A program made the position numbers and the translations under genes. The notes under the pieces are model-generated. The model saw nothing but the letters and a program-made list of their open reading frames with translations, was not told where the DNA came from and did no database searches. This document shows positions 1 to 6,278 of a DNA stretch of 21,838 bases, one piece after another (the first letter of the stretch is position 1; every line of letters starts with the position of its first letter). Origin of the DNA: CAZBKJ01 sp964492495 (GTDB lineage: Bacteria; Patescibacteriota; Microgenomatia; UBA1400; UBA12028). The stretch spans positions 1-21,838 of the forward strand of contig CAZBKJ010000024.1 of NCBI GenBank assembly GCA_964492495.1, read 5' to 3'.

Positions 1-83
1 CTACTTCCCGTATGCAGGGATGATATACATCATGCGCATGTTGTTTCACTCCGATTCCTCGAGATTGCATCTCGGGTTTCTGA

Positions 84-107
84 GTGATTCTCTTGCCAGA
101 GAATCAC
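84..107 (-). repeat. 9-bp perfect inverted repeat at the rpsJ stop codon
   Basis: GTGATTCTC (84-92) and GAGAATCAC (99-107) are perfectly complementary across a 6-nt loop. The TGA stop of rpsJ (104-106) lies inside one arm. No U-run follows on either strand, so it is not a classic intrinsic terminator. A second small hairpin (CGAGAT 60-65 / ATCTCG 69-74) follows on the minus strand. The pair may be an mRNA-stabilising, processing or inter-cistron element before the next S10-operon gene. The inverted repeat is seen; the role is inference. Confidence 0.6.
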
Positions 108-433
108 ATCTTTATCTGTATTCCCACTCCAGCTGGCAACTCTAGATGCATGAGTGCATCAATTGTTTTGCTGGTTGGCTCTTGGATATCAATCATGCGC
201 TTATGTGTACGTACTTCAAAATGCTCTTGCGCATTTTTATCTGTATGAGGAGAAGTAAGCACCGTAAAACGCTTGATGTGAGTTGGGAGTGGCACTGGTC
301 CAACAACCTTTGCTCCGGTAGAGACTGCGGTCTCGAGGATCTTCTTTGCTGCACCGTCTACAACTCGGTGGTCAAATGACTTGAGTCGAACACGAATACG
401 TGGTTTGGTAGTCGCCTGTTTTGGTTGTGCCAT
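104..433 (-). CDS. rpsJ: 30S ribosomal protein S10
   Basis: Ribosomal protein S10 is part of the 30S head and also the NusE antitermination factor that binds NusB. The product is 109 aa (usual 100-105). It shows the family core: RVRLKSFDHRVVD near the N-terminus, GPVPLPT in the middle, and the RTHKRMIDI and ALMHLELPAGV signatures near the C-terminus. I chose the ATG at 433 (MAQPKQ); the frame extends 9 nt upstream only through a TTG. There is no visible Shine-Dalgarno before this start. It ends in TGA at the family's natural C-terminus, which supports TGA as a stop in this genome. It follows tuf, as the S10 operon often does, but a 169-aa gene and its own promoter separate it from tuf. The rest of the S10 operon would lie beyond position 1. 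Confidence 0.97.
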   Translation of the reverse strand: MAQPKQATTKPRIRVRLKSFDHRVVDGAAKKILETAVSTGAKVVGPVPLPTHIKRFTVLTSPHTDKNAQEHFEVRTHKRMIDIQEPTSKTIDALMHLELPAGVGIQIKM

Positions 434-463
434 AAAATACAAATTTCAAAGAGCAAGGCAGTT

Positions 464-492
464 AGTATATCAAATAGCCTCTCTGGTAGCAA
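464..492 (-). promoter_or_regulatory. Predicted promoter of rpsJ
   Basis: On the minus strand TTGCTA (-35, 487-492) is followed by a 17-nt spacer and TATACT (-10, 464-469), with a TGa extended -10 just before it. Transcription would start near 457, giving a leader of about 24 nt to the ATG at 433. The extended -10 core TGATATACT is identical to the one in the rpsL promoter. Matches are 4/6 and 5/6 to sigma70 consensus; not experimentally known. Confidence 0.6.
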
Positions 493-546
493 GAGGTACC
501 TGCCTGGGAATTCTCTCTTTTAGCTTTCGGGAAAAACATCCAATAT

Positions 547-1056
547 TTAGGGTCTATTTGGAAGTTCTCCTTTGCAAACAGCACTTATGCCACCTTTTTC
601 ACCGGTTTGATTGTTCACGGCAATCAAATCACCATGACGTCCAGTTTCATAGAAAAATTCACCTTCATCAGGATCTCTACTGTCAGTGACGTATTCACCA
701 AAGGCTAATTGGGCATTCTTAGGAGGGTTTTCCTTTGTCAGTGGCGCTCCTTGTGAATCTATATGAGTGGCAACCCAGAACAAATCTTCTTTATCTCCTA
801 CAAGGAAAAAAACGCTCAATGGACCTGATGATTCAGTTTTATTAACAATAGGAAGTTGCTCTAGCCCCTCTGGACAGCCGCCTCCTTGCCACCAAGAGTA
901 AACTTCAGGGACTTCTTCTTTCTGAGTGCCCATCGAACAAAGTAATGCGAAAGCGAGAACTCCAGAAAGAATCAGGGCTGTTTGTATTTTTTTTTCGTGA
1001 AAAAAAGAGCCAATTCTGTTGGTCTGCGTATCTACATGTCTATTTTTGTGTTCCAT
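547..1056 (-). CDS. Hypothetical membrane-anchored extracytoplasmic protein, 169 aa
   Basis: I do not recognise this family. The protein has a charged N-terminus (residues 1-24), one hydrophobic segment (about 25-42) and then a polar domain of about 125 residues, so it is probably an N-in, C-out membrane-anchored protein. The segment ends in ALLC, which is a poor lipobox because Leu sits at -1, so I do not call it a lipoprotein. The outer domain has only two cysteines, C61 (GGGCPEG) and C161 (SAVCKGE), which could form a disulfide. It sits between tuf and rpsJ, a place usually without extra genes, behind the tuf terminator. A perfect TATAAT lies 28 nt upstream of the ATG. No Shine-Dalgarno is visible before ATG 1056. 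Function unknown. Confidence 0.75.
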   Translation of the reverse strand: MEHKNRHVDTQTNRIGSFFHEKKIQTALILSGVLAFALLCSMGTQKEEVPEVYSWWQGGGCPEGLEQLPIVNKTESSGPLSVFFLVGDKEDLFWVATHIDSQGAPLTKENPPKNAQLAFGEYVTDSRDPDEGEFFYETGRHGDLIAVNNQTGEKGGISAVCKGELPNRP

Positions 1057-1084
1057 ACGTGGTAATTGAATTTTAATATGGGAT

Positions 1085-1090
1085 ATTATA
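1085..1090 (-). promoter_or_regulatory. Predicted -10 box of the 169-aa gene
   Basis: TATAAT, a 6/6 match, sits on the minus strand immediately downstream of the tuf terminator U-run, 28 nt before the ATG at 1056. I find no good -35; the spacer region is occupied by the terminator stem. It could simply be A/T-rich sequence after the terminator. Confidence 0.4.
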
Positions 1091-1091
1091 A

Positions 1092-1119
1092 CAAAAACCC
1101 CCGCTTTTTACACGGGGGT
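1092..1119 (-). terminator. Intrinsic terminator after tuf
   Basis: On the minus strand ACCCCCG (1113-1119) pairs with CGGGGGT (1097-1103) across a 9-nt loop, followed by a run of T. The GC-rich 7-bp stem plus U-run is a standard Rho-independent terminator, 39 nt after the tuf stop. It should end the fusA/tuf transcript before the 169-aa gene. Confidence 0.88.
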
Positions 1120-1157
1120 CTTCTAATTCAAAAGTATGTGAATCAGTTCTGATCCAG

Positions 1158-2336
1158 TTATTTGAGGATCTTTGTGATTGCACCTGCTCCGACTGTATGT
1201 CCACCTTCTCGGATAGCAAAGCGGAGACCATCTTCCAAAGCGACTGGAACGATAAGTTTGACAGTCATTTTGGCGTTGTCACCAGGCATAACCATCTCTA
1301 CTCCTTCTGGGAGTTGGATTTCTCCGGTGACGTCTGTGGTTCGGATATAGAATTGTGGTCTGTATCCCTTGAAGAATGGAGTGTGTCGTCCACCTTCTTC
1401 TTTAGTCAAAATGTACACTTCTGCCTCAAATTCAGTATGAGGTTTGACACTTCCTGGTTTTGACAAGACCATACCTCTTTCGATATCTTCTTTTTCAATT
1501 CCACGAAGAAGAACACCAACGTTGTCTCCAGCTTGACCTTGGTCGAGTTGTTTACGGAACATCTCAACACCGGTCACGATACTCTTGCGAGCATCTTTAA
1601 TACCGACAATCTCGATTTCTTCGTTGATCTTCACGACACCACGCTCAATACGACCAGTAACGACGGTTCCACGACCTTTGATACTGAAGACGTCTTCAAC
1701 AGGCATGAGGAATGGTTTGTCGAGCTCACGGACTGGATCTGGGATCCATTCGTCAACTGCATCCATCATTTTTTCTACTGCTTCTTCGTATTTTGCATCA
1801 CCTTCAAGAGCTTTGAGTCCTGAAACACGGATGATTGGGGTCTTTTCTCCATCAAATCCATATTTTGTGAGCAAATCTCGAACGTCCATTTCAACCAAGT
1901 CCAAAAGTTCTGCATCATCGACCATGTCGACTTTGTTGAGAGCCACAACGAGTCTTGGAACGTTTACTTGTTTTGCAAGCAAAATGTGTTCGCGAGTCTG
2001 AGGCATTGGACCGTCAGTTGCAGCAACGACGAGGATTGCTCCATCCATTTGGGCTGCACCGGTGATCATGTTTTTGATGTAGTCAGCATGACCTGGAGCA
2101 TCGATGTGTGCATAGTGACGCTTTGCTGTCTCGTATTCCTGATGAGAAATGTTGATCGTGATTCCACGAGCTTTTTCTTCTGGAGCGTTGTCAATTTGGT
2201 CGTAGTTCTTTGCAGTTGCAAGACCTTTTTTTGCAAGTACGTGAGTAATTGCAGCTGTCAGTGTTGTCTTACCGTGGTCGACGTGACCGATGGTTCCGAT
2301 GTTAACGTGTGGTTTGTTACGTTGGAATGTTGCCAT
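1158..2336 (-). CDS. tuf: Elongation factor Tu
   Basis: EF-Tu delivers aminoacyl-tRNA to the ribosomal A site using GTP. The product is 392 aa, normal for the family. G motifs are all present: GHVDHGKT (residues 17-24), the switch region with RGITI, DAPGHADY, and NKVD. The C-terminal beta-barrels end in GAGAITKILK. Minor oddities are DAPGH instead of the common DCPGH, and GGHTVGAG where GGRTVGAG is usual. The start ATG 2336 is preceded by AAGGA at proper spacing. The gene follows fusA after 104 nt, which may include its own promoter, and is closed by a strong intrinsic terminator. Only one tuf copy is seen here. Confidence 0.99.
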   Translation of the reverse strand: MATFQRNKPHVNIGTIGHVDHGKTTLTAAITHVLAKKGLATAKNYDQIDNAPEEKARGITINISHQEYETAKRHYAHIDAPGHADYIKNMITGAAQMDGAILVVAATDGPMPQTREHILLAKQVNVPRLVVALNKVDMVDDAELLDLVEMDVRDLLTKYGFDGEKTPIIRVSGLKALEGDAKYEEAVEKMMDAVDEWIPDPVRELDKPFLMPVEDVFSIKGRGTVVTGRIERGVVKINEEIEIVGIKDARKSIVTGVEMFRKQLDQGQAGDNVGVLLRGIEKEDIERGMVLSKPGSVKPHTEFEAEVYILTKEEGGRHTPFFKGYRPQFYIRTTDVTGEIQLPEGVEMVMPGDNAKMTVKLIVPVALEDGLRFAIREGGHTVGAGAITKILK

Positions 2337-2389
2337 ATGTAATTCCTTTATTTTATAAAACTATTTTTACTATTTTATCACGAGTTGTA

Positions 2390-2418
2390 AGTATACTTCA
2401 TTTTTTATGATCTAGAAA
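2390..2418 (-). promoter_or_regulatory. Possible internal promoter before tuf
   Basis: TATACT (2390-2395) lies 17 nt downstream of a weak TTTCTA (2413-2418) in the 104-nt A/T-rich gap between fusA and tuf. An alternative extended -10, TGaTAAAAT, lies at 2372-2380 without a good -35. A separate tuf promoter is common in bacteria, but this match is weak and the region is A/T-rich. Confidence 0.35.
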
Positions 2419-2440
2419 CTATCAACTATGCCCTTGTCTA

Positions 2441-4591
2441 TTATGAAGCTCTCCCAGCTGGTTTTGCTTTTTCAATGATTTTAGCCGCAATACTTTGTGG
2501 TACTTCATCATAGTGACTTGGGATCATGACTGAGGCTGCACGTCCTTGTGTCATTGACCTCAGGGTTGTGACGTATCCTTGCATTTCGGCAAGAGGTACA
2601 AGTGCTTTGATAATGACAGCTGTTCCTTTTTGATCAGAACCTTGAATCTGTGCGCGCTTACTCGAAAGATCTCCGATCACATCTCCCATAAATTCAGATG
2701 GGGTAGTGACTTCAACTTGCATTACTGGTTCAAGTAAAACCAAGTCTGCTTGTTTGACTGCTGATTGAATTGCCATGGATCCTGCGATCTTAAATGCCAT
2801 TTCAGATGAGTCAACTTCGTGGAATGATCCATCAAACACAGTGACTTTGATATCGACCAATGGATATCCAGCAAGCACACCATTTTCCAATGCTTCTTTA
2901 ACACCTTTTTCAATTGGGTTGATAAATTCACGAGGAATTGATCCACCTTTAATATCATTGACCCATTCGTATCCAGTTCCACGATCTTTTGGTTCAACTT
3001 TGAGCCAGCAGTGTCCGTATTGTCCGCGTCCACCGGACTGTTTGATGTATTTTCCTTCACCTTCGGCTGGTTTTCTAATCGCTTCTTTGTATGCAACCTG
3101 AGGAGCACCGACGTTTGCTTCAACTCCGAACTCTCGCTTCATACGATCAACCAAGATTTCCAAGTGAAGCTCTCCCATACCGGCAATGGTGGTTTGTCCT
3201 GTTTCATCACTGTGAGCGACTTTAAAGGTTGGATCTTCTTCCAACAACTTGCCCAGTGCCATTCCCATTTTTTCTTGGTCGTTTTTCGTTTTTGGTTCAA
3301 TTGCCATCGAGATAACTGGCTCAGCAAATGAAATTCCTTCCAACACAATTGGTGCGCCTTCATCACAAAGTGTGTCTCCTGTTTTGGTGGATTTGAGTCC
3401 AACAACAGCAACAATTTCACCTGAAAGTGCTTCTGAAATTTCTTCTCGCTGGTTTGCATGCATGAGAAGTAGTCGTCCAATGCGTTCTTTTTCACCTTTG
3501 GTTGAGTTGTATGTGTACGATCCTGCTGTCAATTTTCCAGAGTAAATACGTACATAGGTGATTCGTCCAACGTGAGGATCAGTCTGAATCTTGAAAGCGA
3601 GTCCACAGAATTTTTCATCTGGAATAAGTTTTCGCTCTTCTGGTGCATCTGTTTTTGGGTTTACACCTTTAATCACACCAATATCAACTGGTGATGGGAG
3701 GTACTCAACGACTGCATCAAGCAGTGGCTGTACACCTTTGTTTCGAAGTGATGATCCACAGAAAATTGGAACGAGTTTATAACTAATAACTGCTTTTCGA
3801 AGTGCAGCTTTTAAGTCATTTACTGGAATTTCTTCACCAGCAAAGAATTTTTCAAGAAGTGCATCATCAGTTTCTGAAATTTCTTCGACCAATTTTGCTC
3901 GGTATTCTTCCACTTCCGCCTTCATCTCTTCTGGGATTTCATCTGAGATGGTATATTTTGCTCCAGTTTCATCACCTTCCCAAACAATGGCTTTTCGATC
4001 AAGCAACAGGACAATTCCACGGAAGGTATTCTCAACTCCGATTGGCAGAGCCATTACTGCAGGCTTTACGCCAAATTTCGTGCGGATATCTTCGACTGTT
4101 CGAAGGAAATCTGCTCCAAGCTTGTCCATTTTGTTCACAAAACAGATACGTGGAACGTTGTACTTATCTGCCTGACGCCAAACGGTTTCAGACTGACTTT
4201 GTACACCTTCTTCTCCATCAAGAACGGTCACACCACCGTCAAGAACACGGAGCGAACGCTCAACTTCAGCGGTAAAGTCAACGTGACCTGGGGTATCAAT
4301 CAAGTTGATACGGTATGGTTCGTGTGGAGCAGCGGTATCAAGGACAGGTGTCCAAAATGTCGTGGTGGCGGCAGAAACGATCGTGATTCCACGTTCTTTT
4401 TCTTGCTCCATCCAGTCCATTTGGGTATCTCCATCATCGATATCACCGATCTTGTATGATTTTCCGGTGTAGTAGAGGATTCGTTCTGAAGTAGTAGTTT
4501 TGCCGGCATCAATGTGGGCAATGATTCCGATATTTCGAATCTTATCAAGAGGAGTGTCGCGTTGTGTGGTTTTAACAGTTTGTTGGGCCAT
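2441..4591 (-). CDS. fusA: Elongation factor G
   Basis: EF-G is the GTPase that drives tRNA-mRNA translocation and, with RRF, ribosome recycling. The product is 716 aa (family about 690-715). The G domain shows the P-loop AHIDAGKTT (residues 25-33), the switch with ERGITI, DTPGHVDF and NKMDKLGADF. These are followed by domain II, the GMGELHLEIL segment of domain III, and domains IV-V with SGGRGQYGHCWLKVEP. It starts at ATG 4591 with AGGA 6 nt upstream, and lies 28 nt downstream of orf148 in the str cluster. The run DGEEGVQSQSETVWRQADKY contains DGEEGV where DAVAGV is common. Otherwise it looks fully functional. Confidence 0.99.
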   Translation of the reverse strand: MAQQTVKTTQRDTPLDKIRNIGIIAHIDAGKTTTSERILYYTGKSYKIGDIDDGDTQMDWMEQEKERGITIVSAATTTFWTPVLDTAAPHEPYRINLIDTPGHVDFTAEVERSLRVLDGGVTVLDGEEGVQSQSETVWRQADKYNVPRICFVNKMDKLGADFLRTVEDIRTKFGVKPAVMALPIGVENTFRGIVLLLDRKAIVWEGDETGAKYTISDEIPEEMKAEVEEYRAKLVEEISETDDALLEKFFAGEEIPVNDLKAALRKAVISYKLVPIFCGSSLRNKGVQPLLDAVVEYLPSPVDIGVIKGVNPKTDAPEERKLIPDEKFCGLAFKIQTDPHVGRITYVRIYSGKLTAGSYTYNSTKGEKERIGRLLLMHANQREEISEALSGEIVAVVGLKSTKTGDTLCDEGAPIVLEGISFAEPVISMAIEPKTKNDQEKMGMALGKLLEEDPTFKVAHSDETGQTTIAGMGELHLEILVDRMKREFGVEANVGAPQVAYKEAIRKPAEGEGKYIKQSGGRGQYGHCWLKVEPKDRGTGYEWVNDIKGGSIPREFINPIEKGVKEALENGVLAGYPLVDIKVTVFDGSFHEVDSSEMAFKIAGSMAIQSAVKQADLVLLEPVMQVEVTTPSEFMGDVIGDLSSKRAQIQGSDQKGTAVIIKALVPLAEMQGYVTTLRSMTQGRAASVMIPSHYDEVPQSIAAKIIEKAKPAGRAS

Positions 4592-4619
4592 AAAAAATCC
4601 TAATTATTCTAGTTGTTGA

Positions 4620-5066
4620 TTATGATATTTCTAGCAACTTATGAGTTAGATCTGTATCAGATCCAATAATTCCTTCTAAAATAAGACGTGCCAATAATCC
4701 TTCATCTAGTCTTCCTTCTGGAGCCAAATCATAAGAAAATTGAACCCATTCGATTGAAGCAAGCTCTTTCCCATCAGGTACATCATCGCTTGATTCTAGC
4801 TCTTTCACATTACCATCGACAGACATTTCTATCTTTATCGCATGTTTCCCTAAGTATCTCACAAAGATAAGAAAGAGTTTATTCAACCCATCAATACTTT
4901 CATCGGTAGACTCATCTTGAGTTTTCTTGTCCTGAGAATCCAAAAATAAATCTCTCACCATCTGAGTTCTTGTCGAGTCATTAATTTCTGCAAGAAGGCT
5001 TCTGTCTATTCTACGAGAATATCTTGTATTTTTAATTCCTAGTTTTTCTAAAAGAGGAACAGGCAT
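4620..5066 (-). CDS. Hypothetical protein inserted between rpsG and fusA, 148 aa
   Basis: I do not recognise this protein. The start is ATG 5066 because TAGGAG, formed from the rpsG stop codon and the next bases, stands 4-5 nt before it; the frame can be extended to a GTG at 5081 but without a better site. The product is soluble. It has a basic N-terminal third (KNTRYSRRIDRS, residues 12-23), an acidic Ser/Asp-rich linker (about 44-60), a mixed alpha/beta middle (GLNKLFLIFVRYLGKHAIKI) and an acidic C-terminal half. No catalytic motif is visible. It is translationally coupled to rpsG and lies 28 nt before fusA, so it should be made with S12, S7 and EF-G. That suggests a role around the ribosome, but this is inference only. 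Confidence 0.85.
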   Translation of the reverse strand: MPVPLLEKLGIKNTRYSRRIDRSLLAEINDSTRTQMVRDLFLDSQDKKTQDESTDESIDGLNKLFLIFVRYLGKHAIKIEMSVDGNVKELESSDDVPDGKELASIEWVQFSYDLAPEGRLDEGLLARLILEGIIGSDTDLTHKLLEIS

Positions 5067-5074
5067 GGAATCTC

Positions 5075-5554
5075 CTACCACCTAAAGTGAGCAAAAGCTT
5101 TATTGGCATCAGCCATACGGTGCATCGTATTCTTTTTGGCAATTGTTCCACCTTCACCTTTTAATGCATCCATGATTTCAGCAGCAAGTTTCTCACCAAA
5201 AGTATGATACGTACTACTTGGTCGCTTTCGTGCTTCTTCAATGAGCCAGCGAACAGCGAGTGAGAAGCCACGAGGGCCTCGAACCGGCATAGGAACTTGG
5301 TATGCAGCTCCACCGACACGGCGGGAACGAACTTCCATTTGAGGGATTGCAACACGTAGTGCATCTTCAAAAATCTCCAAAGGCTCTTTGCCGAGTTTGG
5401 TTTTGAGGATTTCAAATGCAAGGTACACCTGCGCGCGTGCAGCAGATTTCTTTCCATCTTGCATACAGCGGTTGATAAGCTTGCTTATTTTTACTGATCC
5501 ATAGACTGGATCAGGGGTGACTGTTCGTCGTAGTGAGGAATGTGCTCGAGACAT
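5075..5554 (-). CDS. rpsG: 30S ribosomal protein S7
   Basis: S7 nucleates assembly of the 30S head and binds the 3' domain of 16S rRNA. The product is 159 aa (usual 155-156). It shows the family signatures: DPVYGS near the N-terminus, KLINRCMQDGKKSAA, EVRSRRVGGAAYQVP, and the C-terminal AxxANKAFAHFRW. The stop TAG (5075-5077) doubles as part of the Shine-Dalgarno of orf148. The start ATG 5554 follows rpsL after 52 nt of A/T-rich sequence and lacks an obvious Shine-Dalgarno. In E. coli the rpsL-rpsG gap carries an S7-binding control site; I see no obvious equivalent here. Confidence 0.98.
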   Translation of the reverse strand: MSRAHSSLRRTVTPDPVYGSVKISKLINRCMQDGKKSAARAQVYLAFEILKTKLGKEPLEIFEDALRVAIPQMEVRSRRVGGAAYQVPMPVRGPRGFSLAVRWLIEEARKRPSSTYHTFGEKLAAEIMDALKGEGGTIAKKNTMHRMADANKAFAHFRW

Positions 5555-5606
5555 ATTTTTAAAATTGCTAGGTTATAGATGATAGATAATAGAAAAATTA
5601 CTCAGT

Positions 5607-6026
5607 TTATGCGGTTTTCTTTGGTCGCTTTACTCCATACTTACTTCTACTGGTTTTTCGATTTGCTACTCCCTGAGCATCATACTTTCCACGAACGATG
5701 TGATACTTCACACCAGGAAGATCTTTGACACGTCCACCTCGAACCAACACGATACTGTGTTCGGCCAAGTTGTGTCCTTCACCCATGATATATGCGGTCA
5801 CTTCTTGTTTATTGGAAAGGCGTACACGAGCTACTTTACGAAGAGCTGAGTTTGGTTTTTTTGGTGTCATGGTTTTTACTACAGTACACACACCACGTTT
5901 CTGTGGGTTTGCAGTCTTTACCATCTCACGTGTCTTACTGTTGTAGGACTTGCGAAGAGCGGTTGCTTTAATACGAGTACTTCTACTCTTTCGACCTTTT
6001 CGAATCAATTGATTGATTGTTGGCAT
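5607..6026 (-). CDS. rpsL: 30S ribosomal protein S12
   Basis: S12 lies at the decoding centre and monitors codon-anticodon pairing. The product is 139 aa, the long type with the N-terminal insertion also seen in Gram-positive S12. Motifs are KRGVCT, TPKKPNSALRK (residues 54-64) and GGRVKDLPGVKYHIVRG (97-113). The Lys pair at 56-57 and K101 correspond to the streptomycin-determining lysines and are wild type. It starts at ATG 6026 with AGGAAG (6033-6038) 6 nt upstream. It heads its own transcription unit with a structured, terminator-bearing leader (see 6041-6176). Confidence 0.98.
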   Translation of the reverse strand: MPTINQLIRKGRKSRSTRIKATALRKSYNSKTREMVKTANPQKRGVCTVVKTMTPKKPNSALRKVARVRLSNKQEVTAYIMGEGHNLAEHSIVLVRGGRVKDLPGVKYHIVRGKYDAQGVANRKTSRSKYGVKRPKKTA

Positions 6027-6040
6027 ACGTTTCTTCCTAT

Positions 6041-6065
6041 AAAAAAAGACAGCTCATGGCTGTCT
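6041..6065 (-). terminator. Terminator-like hairpin in the rpsL leader (candidate attenuator)
   Basis: On the minus strand AGACAGC (6059-6065) pairs with GCTGTCT (6047-6053) across a 5-nt loop. A T-run reaching 6041 follows, so the element has the form of a Rho-independent terminator. The AGGAAG Shine-Dalgarno of rpsL begins only 2 nt after the run. Because the predicted rpsL promoter lies upstream (6148-6176), the hairpin is inside the rpsL 5' UTR. It must be read through or regulated for rpsL to be expressed. It could also partly serve as the end of rpoC read-through. Confidence 0.75.
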
Positions 6066-6088
6066 AAAATGTAATCATTTCAGTACAT

Positions 6089-6141
6089 CTTCTCTTACTT
6101 TCCCACCGATGAGGAGGGAAGTTCCATGTGCTTCAGAGAAG
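6089..6141 (-). promoter_or_regulatory. Nested stem-loop at the 5' end of the rpsL leader
   Basis: Two nested stems can form in the predicted rpsL mRNA leader. The outer one is CTTCTCT (6135-6141) with AGAGAAG (6089-6095). The inner one is ACTTCCC (6116-6122) with GGGAAAGT (6097-6104), with one bulged base. The structure would begin at about the predicted transcription start and lies upstream of the terminator-like hairpin. It is a candidate sensor or r-protein binding element. The pairing was found by eye; no fold energy was computed. Confidence 0.5.
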
Positions 6142-6147
6142 AATGTG

Positions 6148-6176
6148 AGTATATCACAAGTTTTTCTCAAGGACAA
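6148..6176 (-). promoter_or_regulatory. Predicted promoter of the rpsL-rpsG-orf148-fusA unit
   Basis: TTGTCC (-35, 6171-6176), a 17-nt spacer and TATACT (-10, 6148-6153) with a TGa extended -10. Transcription would start near 6141-6144, giving a leader of about 115 nt. The match is 4/6 and 5/6 plus the extended element. Confidence 0.65.
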
Positions 6177-6181
6177 CACGA

Positions 6182-6209
6182 AAGGGACGAGCCTTTCGAC
6201 CCGTCCCTT
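6182..6209 (-). terminator. Possible weak rpoC terminator hairpin
   Basis: AAGGGACG (minus, 6202-6209) and CGTCCCTT (6182-6189) are an 8-bp perfect inverted repeat about 70 nt after the rpoC stop. A U-run is missing on both strands, so termination would be weak or need a factor. It abuts the -35 of the rpsL promoter. Confidence 0.4.
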
Positions 6210-6278
6210 GTTAGGTACAAATTATTTGTATTCCAGCTATCTCCCTGACCTCTTGCCTCTGACCCCTCTAACCTATCT

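Noticed and set aside
1..70. Start of rplC (L3) or another partial gene on the minus strand (ATG at 70 or GTG further on)
   Set aside because: The short translation does not resemble the L3 N-terminus and no convincing Shine-Dalgarno is present. The real next gene is probably outside the window.
1..106. Read-through of the rpsJ TGA (open frame to the window edge), as expected if TGA encoded Gly
   Set aside because: S10 ends at the family's natural C-terminus here, 34 open codons are not unlikely by chance, and no gene in the window has an internal TGA. Standard code 11 fits.
1585..2001. Plus-strand open frame opposite tuf, and similar ones opposite fusA
   Set aside because: Shadows of conserved genes; no promoter, ribosome site or recognisable protein.
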